Below, piece after piece: positions 6,781-20,040 of a stretch of DNA of 64,000 bases. Below the pieces are notes generated by a model. It had not been told where the DNA came from. It worked only from the letters and a program-made list of their open reading frames with translations, and searched no databases. Numbering within the stretch: the stretch's first letter is position 1; the number at the start of each line of letters is the position of its first letter. The stretch spans positions 32,650,201-32,714,200 of the forward strand of contig CM053802.1 in the NCBI GenBank assembly GCA_028671895.1. The letters are read 5' to 3'. The DNA is from Oenanthe sinensis. Its lineage: Eukaryota > Streptophyta > Magnoliopsida > Apiales > Apiaceae. The translations under genes were made by a program, and so were the position numbers.

Positions 6781-8180
6781 TTCATTCTTGACTCGTTCAA
6801 ACTTGAAATCAATTTGTAGTTTCATTCTTGACTCGTTTCAACATGAAAACAACTTGTAAACTCTTTTAGGATCAATCTTGGCACATTTGAACTTGAAAAC
6901 AATTCGTAACAATTTGAGGCTTCATTCTTGACTCGTTCAAACTTGAAAATAGTTTGTAGCTTCATTCTTGACTCGGTACAACATGAAAACAACTTGTAAA
7001 CTCTTGTAGGATCAATCTTGGCACATTTGAACTTAAAAACAATTCGTAACAATTTGAGGCTTCATTCTTGACTCGTTCAAACTTGAAAACAATTTGTAGT
7101 TTCATTCTTGACTCGTTTCAACATGAAAACAACTTGTACACTCTTGTAGGATCAATCTTGGCTCATTTGAACTTGAAAACAATTCGTAATAATTTGAGGC
7201 TTGAATCATGACTCGTTCAAACTTGGAAACAGTTTGTAGCTCCATTCTTGACTCGGTACAACATGAAAATAACTTGTACACTCTTTTAGGATCAATCTTG
7301 CCTCATTTGAACTTGAAAACAATTCGTAACAATTTGAGGCTTCATTCTTGACTCGTTCAAACTTGAAAACTATTTGTAGTTTCATTCTTGACTCGTTTCA
7401 ACATGAAAACAACTTGTACACTCTTGTAGGATCAATCTTGGCTCATTTGAACTTGAACACAATTCGTAACAATTTGAGGCTTCATTATTGACTCGTTCAA
7501 ACTTGAAAACAATTTGTAGTTTCATTCTTGACTCGTTTCAACATGAAAACAACTTGTAAACTCTTTTAGGATCAATCTTGGCACATTTGAACTTGAAAAC
7601 AATTCGTAACAATTTGAGGCTTCATTCTTGACTCGTTCAAACTTGAAAATAGTTTGTAGCTTCATTCTTGACTCGGTACAACATGAAAACAACTTGTAAA
7701 CTCTTGTAGGATCAATCTTGGCACATTTGAACTTAAAAACAATTCGTAACAATTTGAGGCTTCATTCTTGACTCGTTCAAACTTGAAAACAATTTGTAGT
7801 TTCATTCTTGACTCGTTTCAACATGAAAACAACTTGTACACTCTTGTAGGATCAATCTTGGCTCATTTGAACTTGAAAACAATTCGTAATAACTTGAGGC
7901 TTGAATCATAACTCGTTCAAACTTGGAAACAGTTTGAAGCTCCATTCTTGACTCGGTACAACATGAAAATAACTTGTACACTCTTTTAGGATCAATCTTG
8001 CCTCATTTGAACTTGAAAACAATTCGTAACAATTTGAGGCTTCATTCTTGACTCGTTCAAACTTGAAAACTATTTATAGTTTCATTCTTGACTCGTTTCA
8101 ACATGAAAACAACTTGTACACTCTTGTAGTATCAATCTTGGCTCATTTGAACTTGAAAACAATTCGTAACAATTTGAGAT
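6781..8180. repeat. 700-bp higher-order repeat, two copies
   Basis: 6781-7480 and 7481-8180 (five monomers each) share private variants in order: CTCTTTTAGG at 6861 and 7561, the GCACATTTGAACTTAAAAAC pair at 7021 and 7721, and TTGAATCAT at 7201 and 7901. Only a few substitutions separate them, so the duplication is younger than the monomer divergence. Confidence 0.85.
7061..7200. repeat. representative 140-bp monomer: sub-repeats A (40), B (50), C (50)
   Basis: Sub-repeats A (7061-7100), B (7101-7150) and C (7151-7200) share the core CATTCTTG-ACTCGTT-CAAC-TGAAAAC-AA-TTGTA with small changes. By eye A and B agree at 34 of 40 positions, and B and C at 34 of 50. So the monomer is a diverged triplication of one roughly 50-bp unit, with A ten bases short. 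Every sub-repeat has a GAAAAC tract at the same place, giving spacings of 40, 50 and 50 bp. Alternating variants mark monomer subtypes, for example GTTCAAACTTGG, GTTAACACTTG, CGGTACAAC and CATTCCTGG. Confidence 0.9.
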
Positions 8181-9200
8181 TTTAATCATAACTCGTTGAA
8201 ACTTGGAAACAGTTTGTAGCTTCATTCTTGACTCGGTTCAACATGAAAATAACATGTAAACTCTTGTAGGATCAATCTTGGCTCATTTCAACTTGAAAAC
8301 AATTCCTAACAATTTGAGGCTTCATTCTTGACTCGTTCAAACTTTAAAACAGTTTGTAGCTTCATTCTTAACTCGTTTCAACATGAAAATAACTTGTAAA
8401 CTCTTGTAGGATCAATCTTGGCTCATTTGAACTTGAAAACAGTTTCTAGCTTCATTCTTGACTCGTTTCAACATGAAAACAACTTGTACACTCTTGTAGG
8501 AACAATCTTGGCTCATTTGAACTTGAAAACAATTCGTAACAATTTGAGGCTTTAATCATAACTCGTTCAAACTTGGAAACAGTTTGTAGCTTCATTCTTG
8601 ACTCGGTTCAACATGAAAACAACTTGTACACTCTTGTAGGATCAATCTTGGCTCATTTGAACTAGAAAACAATTCGTAACAATTTGAGGCTTTAATCATA
8701 ACTCGTTGAAACTTGGAAACAGTTTGTAGCTCCATTCTTGACTCGGTTCAACATGAAAATAACTTGTAAACTCTTGTAGGATCAATCTTGGCTCATTTGA
8801 ACTTGAAAACAATTCCTAACAATTTGAGGCTTCATTCTTGACTCGTTCAAACTTTAAAACAGTTTGTAGCTTCATTCTTAACTCGTTTCAACATGAAAAT
8901 AACTTGTAAACTCTTGTAGGATCAATCTTGGCTCATTTGAACTTGAAAACAGTTTCTAGCTTCATTCTTGACTCGTTTCAACATGAAAACAACTTGTACA
9001 CTCTTGTAGGAACAATCTTGGCTCATTTGAACTTGAAAATAATTCGTAACAATTTGAGGCTTTAATCATAACTCGTTCAAACTTGGAAACAGTTTGTAGC
9101 TTCATTCTTGACTCGGTTCAACATGAAAACAACTTGTACACTCTTGTAGGATCAATCTTGGCTCATTTGAACTAGAAAACAATTCGTAACAATTTGAGGC
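8181..9200. repeat. 510-bp higher-order repeat, two copies
   Basis: 8181-8690 and 8691-9200 are each three 140-bp monomers plus one 90-bp short monomer. Shared marks are ATAACTCGTTGAAAC at the start, AACTTTAAAACAG in the second monomer and ATTCTTAACTCG in B. Copy two of the series flows into a partial third with GTTCAAAC. Confidence 0.8.
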
Positions 9201-12200
9201 TTTAATCATAACTCGTTCAAACTTGGAAACAGTTTGTAGCTCCATTCTTGACTCGGTTCAACATGAAAATAACTTGTAAACTCTTGTAGGATCAATCTTG
9301 GCTCATTTGAACTTGAAAACAATTCGTAACAATTTGAGGCTTCATTCTTGACTCGTTAAAACTTGAAAACTATTTGTAGTTTCATTCTTGACTTGTTTCA
9401 ACATGAAAACAACTTGTACACTCTTGTAGGATCAATCTTGGCTCATTTGAACTTGAAAACAATTCCTAACAACTTGAGGCTTTAATCTTGACTCGTTCAA
9501 ACTTGAAAATAGTTTGTAGCTTCATTCTTGATTCGTTTCAACTTGAAAACAACTTGTACACTCTTGTAAAATCAATCTTGGCACATTTGAACCTGAAAAC
9601 AATTCCTAACAATTTGAGGATTCATTCTTGACTCGTTAACACTTGAAAACAGTTTGTAGCTTCATTCTTGACTCGTTTCAACATGAAAACAACTTGTACA
9701 CTCTTGTAGGATCAATCTTGGCTCATTTGAACTTGAAAACAATTCCTAACAACTTGAGGCTTTAATCTTGACTCGTTCAAACTTGAAAATAGTTTGTAGC
9801 TTCATTCTTGACTCGGTACAACATGAAAACAACTTGTAAACTCTTGTAGGATCAATCTTGGCACATTTGAACTTGAAAACAATTCGTAACAATTTGAGGA
9901 TTCATTCTTGAATCGTTCAAATTTAAAAACAATTTGTAGTTTCATTCTTGACTCGTTTCAACATGAAAACAACTTGTATACTCTTGTAGGATCAATCTTG
10001 GCTCATTTGAACTTGGAAACAATTCGTAACAATTTGAGGCTTGAATCATGACTCGTTCAAACTTGGAAACAGTTTGTAGCTCCATTCTTGACTCGGTACA
10101 ACATGAAAATAATTTGTACACTCTTGTAGGATCAATCTTGCCTCATTAGAAATTGAAAACAATTCGTAACAATTTGAGGCATCATTCTTGACTCGTTCAA
10201 ACTTGAAAACTATTTGTAGTTTCATTCTTGACTCGTTTCAACATGAAAATAACTTGTACACTCTTGTAGGATCAATCTTGGCTCATTTGAACTTGAAAAC
10301 AATTCGTAACAATTTGAGGCTTTAATCATAACTCGTTCAAACTTGGAAATAGTTTGTAGCTTCATTCTTGACTCGGTTCAACATGAAAATAACTTGTAAA
10401 CTCTTGTAGGATCAATCTTGGCTCATTTGAACTTGAAAACAATTCCTAACAATTTGAGGCTTCATTCTTGACTCGTTCAAACTTTAAAACAGTTTGTAGC
10501 TTCATTCTTAACTCGTTTCAACATGAAAATAACTTGTAAACTCTTGTAGGATCAATCTTGGCTCATTTGAACTTGAAAACAGTTTCTAGGTTCATTCTTG
10601 ACTCGTTCAACATGAAAACAACATGTACACTCTTGTAGGAACAATCTTGGCTCATTTGAACTTGAAAACAATTCGTAACAATTTGAGGCTTTAATCATAA
10701 CTCGTTCAAACTTGTAAACAGTTTGTAGCTTCATTCTTGACTCGGTTCAACATGAAAACAACTTGTACACTCTTGTAGGATCAATCTTGGCTCATTTGAA
10801 CTAGAAAACAATTCGTAACAATTTGAGGCTTTAATCATAACTCGTTCAAACTTGGAAACAGTTTGTAGCTCCATTCTTGACTCGGTTCAACATGAAAATA
10901 ACTTGTAAACTCTTGTAGGATCAATCTTGGCTCATTTGAACTTGAAAACAATTCGTAACAATTTGAGGCTTCATTCTTGACACGTTAAAACTTGAAAACT
11001 ATTTGTAGTTTCATTCTTGACTCGTTTCAACATGAAAACAACTTGTACACTATTGTAGGATCAATCTTGGCTCATTTGAACTTGAAAACAATTCCTAACA
11101 ACTTGAGGCTTTAATCTTGACTCGTTCAAACTTGAAAATAGTTTGTAGCTTCATTCTTGACTCGTTTCAACTTGAAAACAACTTGTACACTCTTCTAAAA
11201 TCAATCTTGGCACATTTGAACCTGAAAACAATTCCTAACAATTTGAGGATTCATTCTTGACTCGTTAACACTTGAAAACAGTTTGTAGCTTCATTCTTGA
11301 CTCGTTTCAACATGAAAACAACTTGTACACTCTTGTAGGATCAATCTTGGCTCATTTGAACTTGAAAACAATTCCTAGCAACTTGAGGCTTTAATCTTGA
11401 CTCGTTCAAACTTGAAAATAGTTTGTAGCTTCATTCTTGACTCGGTACAACATGAAAACAACTTGTAAACTCTTGTAGGATCAATCTTGGCACATTTGAA
11501 CTTGAAAAGAATTCGTAACAATTTGAGGCTTCATTCTTGACTCGTTCAAACTTGAAAAAAATTTGTAGTTTCAGTCTTGACTCGTTTCAACATGAAAACA
11601 ACTTGTACACTCTTGTAGGATCAATCTTGGCTCATTTGAACTTGAAAACAATTCTTAACAATTTGAGGCTTGAATCATGACTCGTTCAAACTTGGAAATA
11701 GTTTGTAGCTCCATTCTTGACTCGGTACAACATGAAAATAACTTGTACACTCTTGTAGGATCAATCTTGCCTCATTTGAACTTGAAAACAATTCGTAACA
11801 ATTTGAGGCTTCATTCTTGACTCGTTCAAACTTGAAAACAATTTGTAGTTTCATTCTTGACTCGTTTCAACATGAAAACAACTTGTACACCCTTTTAGGA
11901 TCAATCTTCGCTCATTTGAACTTGAAAACAATTCGTAACAATTTGAGGCTTTAATCATTACTCGTTCAAACTTGGAAACAGTTTGTAGCTTCATTCTTGA
12001 CTCGGTTCAACATGAAAATAACTTGTAAACTCTTGTAGGATCAATCTTGGCTCATTTGAACATGAAAACAATTCCTAACAATTTGAGGCTTCATTCTTGA
12101 CTCGTTCAAACTTTAAAACAGTTTGTAGCTTCATTCTTGACTCGTTTCAACATGAAAATAACTTGTAAACTCTTGTAGGATCAATCTTGGCTCATTTGAA

Positions 12201-13841
12201 CTTGAAAACAGTTTCTAGCTTCATTCTTGACTCGTTTCAACACGAAAACAACTTGTACACTCTTGTAGGAACAATCTTGGCTCATTTGAACATGAAAACA
12301 ATTCCTAACAATTTGAGGCTTTAATCATGACTCGTTCAAACTGGGAAACAGTTTGTAGCTTCATTCTTGACTCGTTTCAACATGAAAACAACTTGTAAAC
12401 TCTTGTAGGATCATTCCTGGCTCATTTGAACTTGAAAACAATTCGTAACAATTTGAGGCTTTAATCATGACTCGTTCAAACTTGGAAACAGTTTGTAGCT
12501 CCATTCTTGACTCGGTACAACATGAAAATAACTTGTAAACTCTTGTAGGATCAATCTTGGACCATTTGAACATGAAAACAATTTGTAACAATTTGAGGCT
12601 TCATTCTTGACTCGTTCAAACTTGAAAACTATTTGTAGTTTCATTCTTGACTCGTTTTAACATGAAAACAACTTGTACACTCTTGTAGGATCAATCTTGG
12701 CTCATTTGAACTTGAAAATAATTCCTAACAACTTGAGGCGTTAATCTTGACTCGTTCAAACTTGAAAATAGTTTGTAGCTTCATTCTTGACTCGTTTCAA
12801 CTTGAAAACAACTTGTACACTCTTGTAAAATCAATCTTGGCACATTTGAACCTGAAAACAATTCCTAACAATTTGAGGATTCATTCTTGACTCGTTAACA
12901 CTTGAAAACAGTTTGTAGCTTCATTCTTGACTCGTTTCAACATGAAAACAACTTGTACACTCTTGTAGGATCAATCTTGGCTCATTTGAACTTGAAAACA
13001 ATTCCTAACAACTTGAGGCTTTAATCTTGACTCGTTCAAACTTGAAAATAGTTTGTAGCTTCATTCTTGACTCGGTACAACATGAAAACAACTTGTAAAC
13101 TCTTGTAGGATCAATCTTGGCTCATTTGAACTTGAAAACAATTCGTAACAATTTGAGGCTTCATTCTTGACTCGTTAAAACTTGAAAACTATTTGTAGTT
13201 TCATTCTTGACTCGTTTCAACATGAAAACAACTTGTACTCTATTGTAGGATCAATCTTGGCTCATTTGAACTTGAAAACAATTCCTAACAACTTGAGGCT
13301 TTAATCTAGACTCGTTTAAACTTGAAAATAGTTTGTAGCTTCATTCTTGACTCGTTTCAACTTGAAAACAACTTGTACACTCTTGTAAAATAAATCTTGG
13401 CACATTTGAACCTGAAAACAATTCCTAACAATTTGAGGATTCATTCTTGACTCGTTAACACTTGAAAACAGTATGTAGCTTCATTCTTGACTCGTTTCAA
13501 CATGAAAACAAGTTGTACACTCTTGTAGGATCAATCTTGGCTCATTTGAACTTGAAAACAATTCCTAACAACTTGAGGCTTTAATCTTGACTCGTTCAAA
13601 CTTGAAAATAGTTTATAGCTTCATTCTTGACTCGGTACTACATGAAAACAACTTGTAAACTCTTGTAGGATCAATCTTGGCACATTTGAACTTGAAAAGA
13701 ATTCGTAACAATTTGAGGCTTCATTCTTGATTCGTTCAAACTTGAAAACAGTTTGTAGCTTCATTCTTGACCCGTTTCAACATGAAAACAACTTGTACAC
13801 TCTTGTAGGATCAATCTTGGCTCATTTGAACTTGAAAACAA
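8941..13841. repeat. 6199-bp segmental duplication, left copy (about 4.9 kb)
   Basis: This segment recurs 6199 bases to the right at about 15140-20040. Markers kept at exactly this offset include CTAGAAAAC (9172 and 15371), ATCGTTCAAATTTAAAAAC (9911 and about 16110), the GTTCAACATG one-base deletion (about 10602 and 16803) and GACCCG (13771 and 19970). The offset equals 43 monomers of 140, two of 90, minus one base. Confidence 0.85.
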
Positions 13842-14980
13842 TTCCTAACAACTTGAGGCTTTAATCTTGACTCGTTCAAACTTGAAAATAGTTTGTAGCT
13901 TCATTCTTGACTCGTTTCAACTTGAAAACAACTTGTACACTCTTGTAAAATCAATCTTGGCACATTTGAACCTGAAAACAATTCCTAACAATTTGAGGAT
14001 TCATTCTTGACTCGTTAACACTTGAAAACAGTTTGTAGCTTCATTCTTGACTCGTTTCAACATGAAAACAACTTGTACACTCTTGTAGGATCAATCTTGG
14101 CTCATTTGAACTTGAAAACAATTCCTAACAACTTGAGGCTTTAATCTTGACTCGTTCAAACTTGAAAATAGTTTGTAGCTTCATTCTTGACTCGGTACAA
14201 CATGAAAACAACTTGTAAACTCTTGTAGGATCAATCTTGGCTCATTTGAACTTGAAAACAATTCGTAACAATTTGAGGCTTCATTCTTGACTCGTTAAAA
14301 CTTGAAAACTATTTGTAGTTTCATTCTTGACTCGTTTCAACATGAAAACAACTTGTACTCTATTGTAGGATCAATCTTGGCTCATTTGAACTTGAAAACA
14401 ATTCCTAACAACTTGAGGCTTTAATCTAGACTCGTTTAAACTTGAAAATAGTTTGTAGCTTCATTCTTGACTCGTTTCAACTTGAAAACAACTTGTACAC
14501 TCTTGTAAAATAAATCTTGGCACATTTGAACCTGAAAACAATTCCTAACAATTTGAGGATTCATTCTTGACTCGTTAACACTTGAAAACAGTATGTAGCT
14601 TCATTCTTGACTCGTTTCAACATGAAAACAAGTTGTACACTCTTGTAGGATCAATCTTGGCTCATTTGAACTTGAAAACAATTCCTAACAACTTGAGGCT
14701 TTAATCTTGACTCGTTCAAACTTGAAAATAGTTTATAGCTTCATTCTTGACTCGGTACTACATGAAAACAACTTGTAAACTCTTGTAGGATCAATCTTGG
14801 CACATTTGAACTTGAAAAGAATTCGTAACAATTTGAGGCTTCATTCTTGATTCGTTCAAACTTGAAAACAGTTTGTAGCTTCATTCTTGACCCGTTTCAA
14901 CATGAAAACAACTTGTACACTCTTGTAGGATCAATCTTGGCTCATTTGAACTTGAAAACAATTCCTAACAACTTGAGGCT
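12741..14980. repeat. 1120-bp higher-order repeat, two copies
   Basis: 12741-13860 and 13861-14980 are eight monomers each. TGTACTCTATTG at 13235 and 14355, CAGTATGTAGC at 13469 and 14589, and GACCCG at 13771 and 14891 repeat at 1120 bases. Part of a third copy follows to about 15140. In the right copy of the 6199-bp duplication (15140-20040) this block is single, so it arose, or was lost, independently. Confidence 0.85.
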
Positions 14981-15139
14981 TTAATCTTGACTCGTTCAAA
15001 CTTGAAAATAGTTTGTAGCTTCATTCTTGACTCGTTTCAACTTGAAAACAACTTGTACACTCTTGTAAAATCAATCTTGGCACATTTGAACCTGAAAACA
15101 ATTCCTAACAATTTGAGGATTCATTCTTGACTCGTTAAC

Positions 15140-18100
15140 ACTTGAAAACAGTTTCTAGCTTCATTCTTGACTCGTTTCAACATGAAAACAACTTGTACAC
15201 TCTTGTAGGAACAATCTTGGCTCATTTGAACTTGAAAACAATTCGTAACAATTTGAGGCTTTAATCATAACTCGTTCAAAATTGGAAACTGTTTGTAGCT
15301 TCATTCTTGACTCGGTTCAACATGAAAACAACTTGTACACTCTTGTAGGATCAATCTTGGCTCATTTGAACTAGAAAACAATTCGTAACAATTTGAGGCT
15401 TTAATCATAACTCGTTCAAACTTGGAAACAGTTTGTAGCTCCATTCTTTACTCGGTTCAACATGAAAATAACTTGTAAACTCTTGTAGGATCAATCTTGG
15501 CTCATTTGAACTTGAAAACAATTCGTAACAATTTGAGGCTTCATTCTTGACTCGTTAAAACTTGAAAACTATTTGTAGTTTCATTCTTGACTTGTTTCAA
15601 CATGAAAACAACTTGTACACTCTTGTAGGATCAATCTTGGCTCATTTGAACTTGAAAACAATTCCTAACAACTTGAGGCTTTAAACTTGACTCGTTCAAA
15701 CTTGAAAATAGTTTGTAGCTTCATTCTTGATTCGTTTCAACTTGAAAACAACTTGTACACTCTTGTAAAATCAATCTTGGCACATTTGAACCTGAAAACA
15801 ATTCCTAACAATTTGAGGATTCATTCTTGACTCGTTAACACTTGAAAACAGTTTGTAGCTTCATTCTTGACTCGTTTCAACATGAAAACAACTTGTACAC
15901 TCTTGTAGGATCAATCTTGGCTCATTTGAACTTGAAAACAATTCCTAACAACTTGAGGCTTTAATCTTGACTCGTTCAAACTTGAAAATAGTTTGTAGCT
16001 TCATTCTTGACTCGGTACAACATGAAAACAACTTGTAAACTCTTGTAGGATCAATCTTGGCACATTTGAACTTGAAAACAATTCGTAACAATTTGAGGCT
16101 TCATTCTTGAATCGTTCAAATTTAAAAACAATTTGTAGTTTCATTCTTGACTCGTTTCAACATGAAAACAACTTGTACACTCTTGTAGGATCAATCTTGG
16201 CTCATTTGAACTTGGAAACAATTCGTAACAATTTGAGGCTTAAATCATGACTCGTTCAAACTTGGAAACAGTTTGTAGCTCCATTCTTGACTCGGTACAA
16301 CATGAAAATAATTTGTACACTCTTGTAGGATCAATCTTGCCTCATTAGAAATTGAAAACAATTCGTAACAATTTGAGGCATCATTCTTGACTCGTTCAAA
16401 CTTGAAAACTATTTGTAGTTTCATTCTTGACTCGTTTCAACATGAAAATAACTTGTACACTCTTGTAGGATCAATCTTGGCTCATTTGAACTTGAAAACA
16501 ATTCGTAACAATTTGAGGCTTTAATCATAACTCGTTCAAACTTGGAAACAGTTTGTAGCTTCATTCTTGACTCGGTTCAACATGAAAATAACTTGTAAAC
16601 TCTTGTAGGATCAATCTTGGCTCATTTGAACTTGAAAACAATTCCTAACAATTTGAGGCTTCATTCTTGACTCGTTCAAACTTTAAAACAGTTTGTAGCT
16701 TCATTCTTAACTCGTTTCAACATGAAAATAACTTGTAAACTCTTGTAGGATCAATCTTGGCTCATTTGAACTTGAAAACAGTTTCTAGGTTCATTCTTGA
16801 CTCGTTCAACATGAAAACAACATGTACACTCTTGTAGGAACAATCTTGGCTCATTTGAACTTGAAAACAATTAGTAACAATTTGAGGCTTTAATCATAAC
16901 TCGTTCAAACTTGTAAACAGTTTGTAGCTTCATTCTTGACTCGGTTCAACATGAAAACAACTTGTACACTCTTGTAGGATCAATCTTGGCTCATTTGAAC
17001 TAGAAAACAATTCGTAACAATTTGAGGCTTTAATCATAACTCGTTCAAACTTGGAAACAGTTTGTAGCTCCATTCTTGACTCGGTTCAACATGAAAATAA
17101 CTTGTAAACTCTTGTAGGATCAATCTTGGCTCATTTGAACTTGAAAACAATTCGTAACAATTTGAGGCTTCATTCTTGACACGTTAAAACTTGAAAACTA
17201 TTTGTAGTTTCATTCTTGACTCGTTTCAACATGAAAACAACTTGTACACTATTGTAGGATCAATCTTGGCTCATTTGAACTTGAAAACAATTCCTAACAA
17301 TTTGAGGCTTTAATCTTGACTCGTTCAAACTTGAAAATAGTTTGTAGCTTCATTCTTGACTCGTTTCAACTTGAAAACAACTTGTACACTCTTCTAAAAT
17401 CAATCTTGGCACATTTGAGCCTGAAAACAATTCCTAACAATTTGAGGATTCATTCTTGACTCGTTAACACTTGAAAACAGTTTGTAGCTTCATTCTTGAC
17501 TCGTTTCAACATGAAAACAACTTGTACACTCTTGTAGGATCAATCTTGGCTCATTTGAACTTGAAAACAATTCCTAGCAACTTGAGGCTTTAATCTTGAC
17601 TCGTTCAAACTTGAAAATAGTTTGTAGCTTCATTCTTGACTCGGTACAACATGAAAACAACTTGTAAACTCTTGTAGGATCAATCTTGGCACATTTGAAC
17701 TTGAAAAGAATTCGTAACAATTTGAGGCTTCATTCTTGACTCGTTCAAACTTGAAAAAAATTTGTAGTTTCATTCTTGACTCGTTTCAACATGAAAACAA
17801 CTTGTACACTCTTGTAGGATCAATCTTGGCTCATTTGAACTTGAAAACAATTCTTAACAATTTGAGGCTTGAATCATGACTCGTTCAAACTTGGAAACAG
17901 TTTGTAGCTCCATTCTTGACTCGGTACAACATGAAAATAACTTGTACACTCTTGTAGGATCAATCTTGCCTCATTTGAACTTGAAAACAATTCGTAACAA
18001 TTTGAGGCTTCATTCTTGACTCGTTCAAACTTGAAAACAATTTGTAGTTTCATTCTTGACTCGTTTCAACATGAAAACAACTTGTACACCCTTTTAGGAT

Positions 18101-20040
18101 CAATCTTCGCTCATTTGAACTTGAAAACAATTCGTAACAATTTGAGGCTTTAATCATTACTCGTTCAAACTTGGAAACAGTTTGTAGCTTCATTCTTGAC
18201 TCGGTTCAACATGAAAATAACTTGTAAACTCTTGTAGGATCAATCTTGGCTCATTTGAACATGAAAACAATTCCTAACAATTTGAGGCTTCATTCTTGAC
18301 TCGTTCAAACTTTAAAACAGTTTGTAGCTTCATTCTTGACTCGTTTCAACATGAAAATAACTTGTAAACTCTTGTAGGATCAATCTTGGCTCATTTGAAC
18401 TTGAAAACAGTTTCTAGCTTCATTCTTGACTCGTTTCAACACGAAAACAACTTGTACACTCTTGTAGGAACAATCTTGGCTCATTTGAACATGAAAACAA
18501 TTCCTAACAATTTGAGGCTTTAATCATGACTCGTTCAAACTGGGAAACAGTTTGTAGCTTCATTCTTGACTCGTTTCAACATGAAAACAACTTGTAAACT
18601 CTTGTAGGATCATTCCTGGCTCATTTGAACTTGAAAACAATTCGTAACAATTTGAGGCTTTAATCATGACTCGTTCAAACTTGGAAACAGTTTGTAGCTC
18701 CATTCTTGACTCGGTACAACATGAAAATAACTTGTAAACTCTTGTAGGATCAATCTTGGACCATTTGAACATGAAAACAATTTGTAACAATTTGAGGCTT
18801 CATTCTTGACTCGTTCAAACTTGAAAACTATTTGTAGTTTCATTCTTGACTCGTTTTAACATGAAAACAACTTGTACACTCTTGTAGGATCAATCTTGGC
18901 TCATTTGAACTTGAAAATAATTCCTAACAACTTGAGGCGTTAATCTTGACTCGTTCAAACTTGAAAATAGTTTGTAGCTTCATTCTTGACTCGTTTCAAC
19001 TTGAAAACAACTTGTACACTCTTGTAAAATCAATCTTGGCACATTTGAACCTGAAAACAATTCCTAACAATTTGAGGATTCATTCTTGACTCGTTAACAC
19101 TTGAAAACAGTTTGTAGCTTCATTCTTGACTCGTTTCAACATGAAAACAACTTGTACACTCTTGTAGGATCAATCTTGGCTCATTTGAACTTGAAAACAA
19201 TTCCTAACAACTTGAGGCTTTAATCTTGACTCGTTCAAACTTGAAAATAGTTTGTAGCTTCATTCTTGACTCGGTACAACATGAAAACAACTTGTAAACT
19301 CTTGTAGGATCAATCTTGGCTCATTTGAACTTGAAAACAATTCGTAACAATTTGAGGCTTCATTCTTGACTCGTTAAAACTTGAAAACTATTTGTAGTTT
19401 CATTCTTGACTCGTTTCAACATGAAAACAACTTGTACTCTATTGTAGGATCAATCTTGGCTCATTTGAACTTGAAAACAATTCCTAACAACTTGAGGCTT
19501 TAATCTAGACTCGTTTAAACTTGAAAATAGTTTGTAGCTTCATTCTTGACTCGTTTCAACTTGAAAACAACTTGTACACTCTTGTAAAATAAATCTTGGC
19601 ACATTTGAACCTGAAAACAATTCCTAACAATTTGAGGATTCATTCTTGACTCGTTAACACTTGAAAACAGTATGTAGCTTCATTCTTGACTCGTTTCAAC
19701 ATGAAAACAACTTGTACACTCTTGTAGGATCAATCTTGGCTCATTTGAACTTGAAAACAATTCCTAACAACTTGAGGCTTTAATCTTGACTCGTTCAAAC
19801 TTGAAAATAGTTTATAGCTTCATTCTTGACTCGGTACAACATGAAAACAACTTGTAAACTCTTGTAGGATCAATCTTGGCACATTTGAACTTGAAAAGAA
19901 TTCGTAACAATTTGAGGCTTCATTCTTGATTCGTTCAAACTTGAAAACAGTTTGTAGCTTCATTCTTGACCCGTTTCAACATGAAAACAACTTGTACACT
20001 CTTGTAGGATCAATCTTGGCTCATTTGAACTTGAAAACAA
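15140..20040. repeat. 6199-bp segmental duplication, right copy
   Basis: Right-hand counterpart of 8941-13841. The left junction is visible at about 15136-15160, where an A sub-repeat starts as the GTTAACACTTG type and ends as the CAGTTTCTAGC type, as would follow exchange within ACTTGAAAACAGTTT. The right end is at about 20040, where the sequence switches to the start of the next 3539-bp unit. Confidence 0.8.

Noticed and set aside
6822..7052. Repeated minus-strand frames of about 76 codons (also near 7522, 12361, 18560, 22099, 25868, 29178, 32118, 35008, 42008 to 47504) that look like a protein family
   Set aside because: They are translations of the satellite. 140 is not a multiple of 3, so the frame rotates each monomer and closes after about 230 bases; similarity comes from the repeat. 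There is no start context, promoter or coding bias.
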